From FEN-1191 sp036490715 (GTDB taxonomy: Bacteria > Pseudomonadota > Gammaproteobacteria > Steroidobacterales > Steroidobacteraceae): a stretch of 64,000 nt of DNA. The notes under the pieces were generated by a model. It ran no database searches, was not told where the DNA came from, and saw nothing but the letters and a program-made list of their open reading frames with translations. The position numbers and the translations under genes are program-made. Shown in pieces: positions 44,402 through 51,947 of this stretch. The first letter of the stretch is position 1; each line of letters starts with the position of its first letter. The stretch spans positions 62,001 to 126,000 of the forward strand of contig DASXDL010000031.1 in the NCBI GenBank assembly GCA_036490715.1. The letters run 5' to 3'.

Positions 44402-46794
44402 GCGGCCAACTCCGCCAGCGCGTTACGCAGCTGCTGCAGCTTGGGCGGCTTGTTGAGCACCCGATTGACGTGTGGCGGCACATCATTCTCGGCCACCAGA
44501 CGCTGGCCCCAGCCGGTCAGCAGGATGATCGGGGTGACGGGCGAGATGCTCTTGATCGCGGCGGCCACTTTTCGGCCATCGACGTGCGGCATGCCCAGGT
44601 CGGTGATCACCACCTGGAAATCGTTGCCGCTGCTGTGCGCGGCGGTAAAGGCGTCGATACCGGCCTGGCCACCATTAGTCGCGGTGATCAGGTGGCCATC
44701 CTCCTCGAGCGTGTCCTGCAGAGCCTTGATCAGCAGCGGATCGTCGTCCACCAGCAGGATGCGCAATCGACGCACCAGTGCCGTGACCTCGGGAGCCGCA
44801 CCCGGCTCGGTGAACCGCTCACTGTAGACCGGGAAACTCAGCCGCACGGTGGTGCCCTGTCCTGCCACGCTGTCGATCTCCAGCTCGGCGCTGTGGCGCT
44901 GAATCATGCCGTAGACCATCGCCAGGCCAAGCCCGGTGCCGCGCTCGCCCTTGGTGGTGAAGAATGGCTCCAGGCAGCGGCGCCGCGTCTCCTCGCTCAT
45001 GCCGACGCCGGAATCGCTGACCTCAAGCTGCACGGTCTGGCGCTCCTCCGGTCCGCTGACCACGCGCGTACGCACCGTGATGGTGCCGCCCTGCGGCATG
45101 GCATCGACGGCATTGAACAGGAGGTTCGTCAGCGCGTCTCGAATCTCGCCTTCCGCGCCCATGATGCGCGGCATATCCGGCGCCAGCTCCTGCTTCAGGT
45201 CGATGTCCAGGCCGCGCTGCTGAGGCAGATCGAACCAGCGCGGGCGTGTCATCTCCACCACTTGCTCGATGGTGTGATTGATGTCGATCTGCGCCAGCGT
45301 CAACTGCGGTTCGCGCTGCCGATAGAATTCACGCATGCGGGCGACGGTGCCGGCCACGTCCTCGATGGCGCGCCGGATCGTGGTCAGATAGCTGCGGGTG
45401 CGCTCGCTGAGGTTGGGCTCGCGCTCGAGCAGCGTATCGGTATAAAGCGACACCGGCGAGATCGCATTATTGATGTCATGGGCAATGCCGCTGGCCATCT
45501 GACCCAGGGCCCGCAGGCGCTCCTGCTGCATGACCGTGTGCTGCGTCTGGCGCAGATCGTCGTAGGCCTGCTGCAAGGCCGAGTACAGTTGCGCCTGATG
45601 CGTGGCCAGGGCCACGTGCTCGCTGAGCTGCTTCAGGAATTCGCAGTCGGGGCTGGTAAAGGTATTGGCCTCGCGGCGCGCGGCCACCAGCACTCCAAAC
45701 ACGTTGTTCTCCACGATCAGCGGCGCGAACACCAGCGCCAGCAGTCCGCCCTTGGCCAGGCGCTGCGGAAACGGGAACGGGATGTTGCGCGTATCGGGCT
45801 CATAGACCAGCTGGCCCTTGATGCAGGTCGACAGTCCGTTCTGGTCGATCGGCACGATGCACTGCTCATCCAGCTCGAGCGGCTCGCAGAAAGCGCGGCT
45901 GGCGGCGCCGACCGAGCTGACCGTGAGCGATTCGGCGCTCGGGTTGTAGATACAGACGCAGCCAAAATCGATCGGCAGGCTCTCCTCGAGCGTGCCGAGC
46001 ACGACGTGAAAGATGCTTTCCAGGTCGAGCCGGTTGCCGGTGCCTTGCGTGATCTCCTGCAACAGCCGCAGGCGGCTCAACTGCGCCAGCAGCCGGCCTT
46101 CGCCGCGCTCGATCTGCTGCAGCATGTGATTGAAGCACTCGATCAGCTGGTCGACCTCATGGGTTCCCGACAGCGGCATGCGGACGGTGAAATCCTGGCT
46201 ATCGGACACCTGCTTGGCCACACTGGCCAGCGCCAGGATCGGCGTCGAAAACTGACGCTGCAGGCGCGACGACACCAAGTACGCCACCACCAGCGACAGA
46301 CCCACCACCAGCACCGTCAGGATGCCCCAGACGATCACGCGCTCGTAGATCGCACCCAGGTCGGATTTTACGTACAGCGTTCCGAGTCGACGGCCACCCT
46401 GCATGACGTCCTGAAATCCGGACAGCGCGCCGTGCTCAAACTGGTAGCCATGCGCCGCCGGCGTGGCCGGCAATGCCATGGGCGCCAGATGCAGCGGGTA
46501 GGTCGCGAACAGGTGGCCGGATTTATCGTATAGCGCCGCCGCAACAATGTGCGGCTCGGCCTGAAACGCCGCCAGCACCGAGCTGGCATCATCAGCGTTC
46601 TGGAAAGCCAGTGCCGCGGCGCTATTGGTCGCGATCGCCGTGCCCAGGGTGCGCAATTGACGCACGGTGGACTGACTGAAGGTGAACATCTCGTAGGCAA
46701 AGAAGGCCATCGTCGTGAGCACCACCACGATGCCGCTGGTCAGCAGGATCATCCGCATGAGCTTGCGGCGGATGGCGGAAGATTGAGACCGCAT
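44398..46794 (-). CDS. CHASE8-HAMP-GAF hybrid histidine kinase
   Basis: A 798-residue inner-membrane sensor kinase. Two helices (about 16-38 and 152-175) bound a periplasmic CHASE8-like domain (42-147: SAAALAFQNADDASSVLAAF, AAALYDKSGHLFATYP) of the kind seen in YfiN. Then come HAMP (about 178-230), GAF (about 245-400), an NtrB-like HisKA box (SGIAHDINN), HATPase (DSGVGM, GTGLGLAMVYG) and a C-terminal REC (VVITDLGMPHVDG). It lies 3 bases from the YfiR-like gene and overlaps the REC-kinase gene, so the YfiR-like protein is the obvious periplasmic partner. Confidence 0.9.
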   Translation of the reverse strand: MRSQSSAIRRKLMRMILLTSGIVVVLTTMAFFAYEMFTFSQSTVRQLRTLGTAIATNSAAALAFQNADDASSVLAAFQAEPHIVAAALYDKSGHLFATYPLHLAPMALPATPAAHGYQFEHGALSGFQDVMQGGRRLGTLYVKSDLGAIYERVIVWGILTVLVVGLSLVVAYLVSSRLQRQFSTPILALASVAKQVSDSQDFTVRMPLSGTHEVDQLIECFNHMLQQIERGEGRLLAQLSRLRLLQEITQGTGNRLDLESIFHVVLGTLEESLPIDFGCVCIYNPSAESLTVSSVGAASRAFCEPLELDEQCIVPIDQNGLSTCIKGQLVYEPDTRNIPFPFPQRLAKGGLLALVFAPLIVENNVFGVLVAARREANTFTSPDCEFLKQLSEHVALATHQAQLYSALQQAYDDLRQTQHTVMQQERLRALGQMASGIAHDINNAISPVSLYTDTLLEREPNLSERTRSYLTTIRRAIEDVAGTVARMREFYRQREPQLTLAQIDINHTIEQVVEMTRPRWFDLPQQRGLDIDLKQELAPDMPRIMGAEGEIRDALTNLLFNAVDAMPQGGTITVRTRVVSGPEERQTVQLEVSDSGVGMSEETRRRCLEPFFTTKGERGTGLGLAMVYGMIQRHSAELEIDSVAGQGTTVRLSFPVYSERFTEPGAAPEVTALVRRLRILLVDDDPLLIKALQDTLEEDGHLITATNGGQAGIDAFTAAHSSGNDFQVVITDLGMPHVDGRKVAAAIKSISPVTPIILLTGWGQRLVAENDVPPHVNRVLNKPPKLQQLRNALAELAA

Positions 46795-46797
46795 CGG

Positions 46798-47364
46798 TCA
46801 GCCTCCTGAGTCGGCACCGCCGACGATATCGGCGGATCGCAGCAGATTGGAACTGATGGTGAGCTTGTCGGCCCGTGCTGCGCCGACGTCGATGCGCAGG
46901 CGCACGTGGTTATTCTCGGTCAGCATGCGGATGATCACGCCGTGCCGCTGATCGCCGTCGGAGTCGCTGACCGTGAGCACGCTGTGTCCTTTGAGCGCCT
47001 GTAGCACCGCGTCCAGCTGCGCCGGGTCGGTTTGACCGATGTACAGAATATTGCAGTCCTCGGCTTCGCCCAGATCGCGAACCCGGCGCACCACAAACGG
47101 GTGCTGGTCAATGACCTCGCCCCGCACCACGTCGTCGAGCGTCGAGCCGAATGGGTCGGAACCTAGTACGCCGATGACGAACGGCGCGTCCGGGCGGTGG
47201 AAGCTATCCGGCGGCCATGCGACGAAGTGCGCAAAGTTGAACAGGAACACGGCCTTGACCTGCGACTCGGAGACCCCACTGGCCGCGCCGGCTCCTGGGC
47301 ACAGGCAGGACAGCAGCAGCACGCACGGCAACCAGCCGCTCGCCCGGTTGCCCATGAGCTTCAT
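46798..47364 (-). CDS. YfiR-like (DUF4154) periplasmic protein
   Basis: A 188-residue exported protein, signal peptide about 1-27 (CVLLLSCLCPGAGAASG). The DUF4154/YfiR fold is visible as VKAVFLFNFAHFVAWPP, FVIGVLGSDPFG, CNILYIGQ, LTVSDSDG and the closing DKLTISSNLLRSADIV. In Pseudomonas, YfiR represses the diguanylate cyclase YfiN by binding its periplasmic CHASE8 domain. Here the adjacent CHASE8 protein is a histidine kinase. The mature form has only one Cys, so the disulfides of PA YfiR are absent. Its start overlaps the stop of the gene upstream (ATGA). Confidence 0.9.
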   Translation of the reverse strand: MKLMGNRASGWLPCVLLLSCLCPGAGAASGVSESQVKAVFLFNFAHFVAWPPDSFHRPDAPFVIGVLGSDPFGSTLDDVVRGEVIDQHPFVVRRVRDLGEAEDCNILYIGQTDPAQLDAVLQALKGHSVLTVSDSDGDQRHGVIIRMLTENNHVRLRIDVGAARADKLTISSNLLRSADIVGGADSGG

Positions 47365-49715
47365 GTGGCCGTTTCGCCCGCCGAGCGAATTCCCGGCATT
47401 GGCGACAGCAGGCGACCCTTGCCCTGCTTGAGCAATTCGGTAAAGCGCTCGCCTGAAAGCGGCTTACTCAACAGGTAGCCCTGCAGCTCGTCACAGCCCA
47501 ACTTGCACAGCAATGCCAGCTGCTCGGACGTCTCTACTCCTTCGGCGACCACCGACATGCCGAAGGCATGCGCGAGCGTGATGATGGTCGACACCAGGGT
47601 CTCGCCAGATTGGTCGTTCGGCAGACGGGTGACGAACGAGCGGTCGATCTTGAGAGTGTCGATCGGCAGCTCAGACAGACGGCTCAGCGAAGAATAGCCG
47701 GTGCCGAAGTCGTCGATAGCGACCCGCACGCCAGCGGCGCGCAACAGCTTGAGCTTTTGCACCTCGTCGGTACAGTCATCGAACAGCGCGCCCTCGGTAA
47801 TCTCGATATCCAGCCCGCAACTGGCGCTCGCCCAGGACTCGGTCAGTTGCAGAAAGCGCGCGACGAAGTCCGCTCGTCGCAGCTCCTGCGGCGAGATGTT
47901 CACGGCAATGCGCACCATCGGTAAACCGCGCGACGCCCAGTCCTGACAGTCGCGTGCAGCACGCGCCATCACCCAGTCGCCGACCTCGGAGATGAGCCCG
48001 GTCGATTCCAATAGCGGCAGAAACGCGGCCGGCGAGATCAGGCCTGACTCGGGATGCTGCCAGCGCACCAGCGCCTCGACACTGGCGATGCGGCCGGTCT
48101 CGATGGTCATGATCGGCTGGTAGTGCAGTTCGAACTGCTGCTGTTCGATCGCGCTGCGCAGTCTATGCTCGAGTGCCAGGCGCGCCACGACTTCCGAATG
48201 CTGTTCGATGCTGTAGTGCAGGTGACGTTTGCCGCTGGTACGCGCGTTATGCAGAGCGGCTTCGGCGTTCTGCACCAGCACGGCGGCATCGGTGCCATCG
48301 TCCGGATAGAAGGCGACGCCGGATTTCACCACCACCGGAATCTGTCGCCCCTCGATCTCGAACGGCGGCGCAAATACCGCCGACAGCTTAGCCTGCAGCG
48401 CGGCCATCGGATCTGGGTCGAACACGCTGTCCAGGGCGGTGGCATAGGTGCCGCCACCAAATTGCGCCAGCAGCTCGGTATCGTGAAACTGTCGTCGCAG
48501 TCGGTCGGCCACGTGCTGCAGCAGCAAATCACCCATGTGACGGCCGAACGAGTCGTTGATGACGCTAAGCTGCTCAATGTCGATGACCGCCACTGCGCGC
48601 CGACATTGAGAAGTGGTGTTGCGGGCCAGTAACCGTCCGAGCCGCTCGCAGAACAAAGCCCGCTTGGCCAGCCCGGTGTGCGGATCGAAATACGACAGGA
48701 AATGCACCGCGCTGTCCTTCTGCAGGTACTGCAGCGCGAACGACAGGTTGGCAGCCACCTCGCGCAGCATCTGCAGTTCCTCATCGCTCAGCGCGTCGGT
48801 GTCCCCAGCGGTCAGCAGCAGCACCCCGATGGCGGTCTTCTCCAGTGCCAGCGGGATGGCGATCACCGCCCTGAAACCCATCTGCATGATCAGCGCATTG
48901 GCCCGATCGGTGGCATCCAGCGCCGCTGTGTCGCTACAAACAAAGGCCGAGCCGGTCTTGAGCACATGGCCGACGATGCTGGCATCGCCGTCGGCGGTTT
49001 CCATGACGGCGGCGCGCAGCGCCTCGGTTGAACCCGGCTCTACCCCGGCACAGGCGACTGCCTGAACGGTGCCGGCGCCAGGCTGCTGCAACATCACCAT
49101 CGCGGTGGAATAACCGCCGACGCTGACAGCCAGCCGGCAGGCTTCGTCGAACAGCTCGTCGCGCTCGCGGATACGCAATACCACGGCGTTAACGCCGCTG
49201 AGCATGCGCAGTACCCGCGTCAGGCGTTCGATCTGCGCCTGCTGGCGCCGCCGCTCGGAGCGTGCATCGGCGTCGTCCAGTGCGCGCGTGATCGCCGGCG
49301 CCAGACGATTGAGATTCATCTTGAGAACGTAGTCCGAGGCGCCGCGCTTGAGCGCATCGATGGCGCGCTCCTCGCCGATGGTACCGGAGACGAAAATGAA
49401 CGGTACGTCGGGCGACACCTCGCGCGTCACCCTTAGAGCCGAGATGCCATCGAAACGCGGCAGCGTGAAATCCGACAGCACGATGTCGGGCTGATAGTCC
49501 TCCAGCGCCTCGCGCAGGGCTTCTTCAGTCTCGACCCGCTCGCACTCGAACGGGATGCCGGCTTGGCGAATATAGTGCATGGACAGCTCGGCTTCCGCCG
49601 GCGTGTCCTCCACCATCAGGATGCGAATGTCTTCCTCGCCGGCGCGAGAATCGGAGCCGTCGGTATCCGGATCGACCGGTGTGCGCTCCTGCTTGCGATT
49701 GCCGTGCGCGGCCAT
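47361..49715 (-). CDS. REC-GAF-GGDEF-EAL protein, probable c-di-GMP phosphodiesterase
   Basis: A 784-residue soluble protein. REC (about 28-150, IVLSDFTLPRFDG) is followed by GAF (about 170-330), GGDEF (about 345-500) and EAL (about 515-770). The GGDEF signature is degenerate (FGGGTYATAL near 420). The EAL domain is intact: SVEALVRW near 547, NISPQELRRADF, DIEITEGAL, IDDFGTGYSS, LKIDRSFV, AEGVET and QGYLLSK. It should hydrolyse c-di-GMP when its REC is phosphorylated, probably by the kinases in the same operon. It lies between the TonB-dependent receptor and the YfiR-like gene. Confidence 0.9.
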   Translation of the reverse strand: MAAHGNRKQERTPVDPDTDGSDSRAGEEDIRILMVEDTPAEAELSMHYIRQAGIPFECERVETEEALREALEDYQPDIVLSDFTLPRFDGISALRVTREVSPDVPFIFVSGTIGEERAIDALKRGASDYVLKMNLNRLAPAITRALDDADARSERRRQQAQIERLTRVLRMLSGVNAVVLRIRERDELFDEACRLAVSVGGYSTAMVMLQQPGAGTVQAVACAGVEPGSTEALRAAVMETADGDASIVGHVLKTGSAFVCSDTAALDATDRANALIMQMGFRAVIAIPLALEKTAIGVLLLTAGDTDALSDEELQMLREVAANLSFALQYLQKDSAVHFLSYFDPHTGLAKRALFCERLGRLLARNTTSQCRRAVAVIDIEQLSVINDSFGRHMGDLLLQHVADRLRRQFHDTELLAQFGGGTYATALDSVFDPDPMAALQAKLSAVFAPPFEIEGRQIPVVVKSGVAFYPDDGTDAAVLVQNAEAALHNARTSGKRHLHYSIEQHSEVVARLALEHRLRSAIEQQQFELHYQPIMTIETGRIASVEALVRWQHPESGLISPAAFLPLLESTGLISEVGDWVMARAARDCQDWASRGLPMVRIAVNISPQELRRADFVARFLQLTESWASASCGLDIEITEGALFDDCTDEVQKLKLLRAAGVRVAIDDFGTGYSSLSRLSELPIDTLKIDRSFVTRLPNDQSGETLVSTIITLAHAFGMSVVAEGVETSEQLALLCKLGCDELQGYLLSKPLSGERFTELLKQGKGRLLSPMPGIRSAGETAT

Positions 49716-49855
49716 GCTGCGGTGCTCCTAATGTCCTACAGGCGCCGAAATCGACGCCGGCAACCACGTCGCCACGCTAACAGCTGTGCGGCCGATGGCC
49801 TGTGAAACTCCATACACACTGACACCTCCAGCTGTGACTGGTCGCACAATACGTC

Positions 49856-51808
49856 TCATAGCTTCAGGCGTGCGCTGACGAGCACACTGCGGCTGATGGC
49901 ATCGCTCGGAGGCACCATGAATTCCACGTGGTGCGCGTGCAGCAAATTGAAGCCGGACAAGGCCGCATCCCAGTGGCTCGAGATCTGCCAGCCGAGGTGC
50001 ACATTGAGTTCCTCATAGGCGGGCACCGCCGGCTGGGGCAGCGAACCGACATAGCGCAGATCCGCGTCCAATAGCCATCCCGGTGCCAGCGTCATCGAGG
50101 AGCGCAGCGAGGCCTGGTGACCCGGGTCGTCGCCGGCCTGCTCGATGCCGAGCAACTGGCTGCTGCCGGGCTGAAAGCTCAGATTTTCATACTGCTGATT
50201 GAAACCGAAGGCCAGCCGCCACCAGTCCAGCAGCTGGTAGTTGCCCCACAGCTCCACCCCGAAGGTGTCGCCCTTCATCTCGTTGCCCCACTGCAGCGGC
50301 AGCAGCGTTGCCGGCGAGATCTCCAGGCTGCGCAGATCGTCGTAGACGTTGTAGAAGGTCGACACCGAGAACGACAGCGCGTGGCCGAGCTGGGCGCGGT
50401 AGCCGAGCTCGTAGGCCGTCAGCTTTTCCGGCTTGAAGTCCGGGCCGCCCTCCAGGAACAGCTGCCCGCCCAGGTACTCGCGCACGTCGCGGTCAAACGG
50501 CGTCGGCGACCGGATCGCGCGCGAAATCGCGGACCACAGCAGCGCATTGTCAGTGAGCTTCCAGGACAGGCGCGCGCTCGGAAGCGGCGTGGCGCCGGAG
50601 TACGGGTCATCCTCGAGCTTCAGCCCGATGGTAAGCTTGAGGTTAGCAGCCAGCGCAATGCTGTCCTGGGCAAACACGTCCGCAAGGTTGAGCGTGCGAC
50701 CGGCCGGCGCGAACTGGAAGATCGGCACATTGGTAATATCGTAACGATTGATGCGCTCGCCCGCGCCCCAGACGATTTCGTTCGCCCGTCCAAGCAGAAA
50801 GCTGTGTTGCAGCTCCAGGTCGTAGGTATTGAGCACCCCGCCGAGCGTGCCGATGGTAAAGCGCTCGGACTGGTCGTAGTAACCCAGCAGCTGCAACGAC
50901 GATGTGTCCGACAGTGCCCGTTGCCAGTGAGTGACCAGATTGGCGCCCGATAGCGTGGTATCAAAGCCGCCCACACCGCTCTCGTTGCCGCGGTAGACAT
51001 CGCCCTGCACGCTCAGCTGATCCATGCCGTGCCGCCAGTCGCCGCGAAATCCCACCTGACCCTTCGACCAGCCGTCATCCGCGCTCGGGCCATCGGCACT
51101 CGCCTCGAACGCGTTGCGCTTGAAAGCCTTGGCATAGACACGCAAGCTCGCCTCGCCGATCTGGCCGCCGAGCTGCGCGCCCGCATCCTTCTCCAGGCTG
51201 CCGCCGCCGGCGCTGACCACCAGGCCCTGGGTATCGGCGGAGCTGCGGGTAATGACGTTGATGACGCCATTGACGGCGTTGGCGCCCCACAGCGTCGCGC
51301 CCGGTCCGCTGATGACCTCGATACGATCGATGTCTTCGAGCATCGTGTCCTGCGCGTCCCAGTAGACGCCGGAGAACAGCGGTGAATAGACGCTGCGGCC
51401 GTCGATCAGTACCAGCAGCTTGTCGGAGAAGTTCTGGTCGGAGGAATTGCCGCTAAAACCGCGCGCGGTGATGGTATAGGAGCTGGGACTGAGCTGCACC
51501 ACATGCAGATTGGGCGCCAGACGCAATATCTCGGGAATGCTAGTGGCGCCGGAACGCACGATGTCTTCGTGCGTGATCACGTAGATCGCCGCTGCCGCGC
51601 CATTCACCGGCTCGGCCTGCTTCGACACCGAAGTCACCTGCACGTCCATCAGGTCTTCGACGCTCAGGCGCTTAAGATCGCCGGTGGCGGTCTGATCGGA
51701 GACACTTTCGGCGCGCGCAGGCTGAGCTGCGGCAAGCGCCGCGATGGAACTCAGGACCAGCAGGGCCCGCGGGAGCGTTGCACGCTCCAGTGGTGTCTTC
51801 GTGCGCAT
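49856..51808 (-). CDS. TonB-dependent receptor (outer membrane)
   Basis: A 650-residue outer-membrane protein with a signal peptide (PRALLVLSSIAALAAAQPARA). The plug domain reads LSVEDLMDVQVTSVSKQ, IYVITHEDIVRSGATSIPEILRLAPNLHV, VLIDGRSVYSPLF and IEVISGPGATLWGANAVNGVINVIT. The 22-strand-type barrel follows and ends in the aromatic-poor SVLVSARLKL. The plug start matches the subgroup often found beside YfiR-family and c-di-GMP genes. It is the first gene of the signalling operon, so it may act as a sensor/partner at the outer membrane instead of, or besides, nutrient uptake. Ligand unknown. Confidence 0.9.
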   Translation of the reverse strand: MRTKTPLERATLPRALLVLSSIAALAAAQPARAESVSDQTATGDLKRLSVEDLMDVQVTSVSKQAEPVNGAAAAIYVITHEDIVRSGATSIPEILRLAPNLHVVQLSPSSYTITARGFSGNSSDQNFSDKLLVLIDGRSVYSPLFSGVYWDAQDTMLEDIDRIEVISGPGATLWGANAVNGVINVITRSSADTQGLVVSAGGGSLEKDAGAQLGGQIGEASLRVYAKAFKRNAFEASADGPSADDGWSKGQVGFRGDWRHGMDQLSVQGDVYRGNESGVGGFDTTLSGANLVTHWQRALSDTSSLQLLGYYDQSERFTIGTLGGVLNTYDLELQHSFLLGRANEIVWGAGERINRYDITNVPIFQFAPAGRTLNLADVFAQDSIALAANLKLTIGLKLEDDPYSGATPLPSARLSWKLTDNALLWSAISRAIRSPTPFDRDVREYLGGQLFLEGGPDFKPEKLTAYELGYRAQLGHALSFSVSTFYNVYDDLRSLEISPATLLPLQWGNEMKGDTFGVELWGNYQLLDWWRLAFGFNQQYENLSFQPGSSQLLGIEQAGDDPGHQASLRSSMTLAPGWLLDADLRYVGSLPQPAVPAYEELNVHLGWQISSHWDAALSGFNLLHAHHVEFMVPPSDAISRSVLVSARLKL

Positions 51809-51947
51809 CGCCTTTGCACCTGGGGATTTTCGAGCTGCATTTGCGCCCGAAAGGCCCTAGCGCTGCCGTCAGACGCTAGCCTAAAGGGCCGAATCTGTGA
51901 GGGATTTCTCACTCAGGCGGGGCTGCATTATGCCCGCCTCGGCAAGC

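Noticed and set aside
51809..51947. c-di-GMP riboswitch between the receptor and the cyclase-type gene
   Set aside because: I could not find the conserved GEMM helices or tetraloop pattern in this short gap on either strand.
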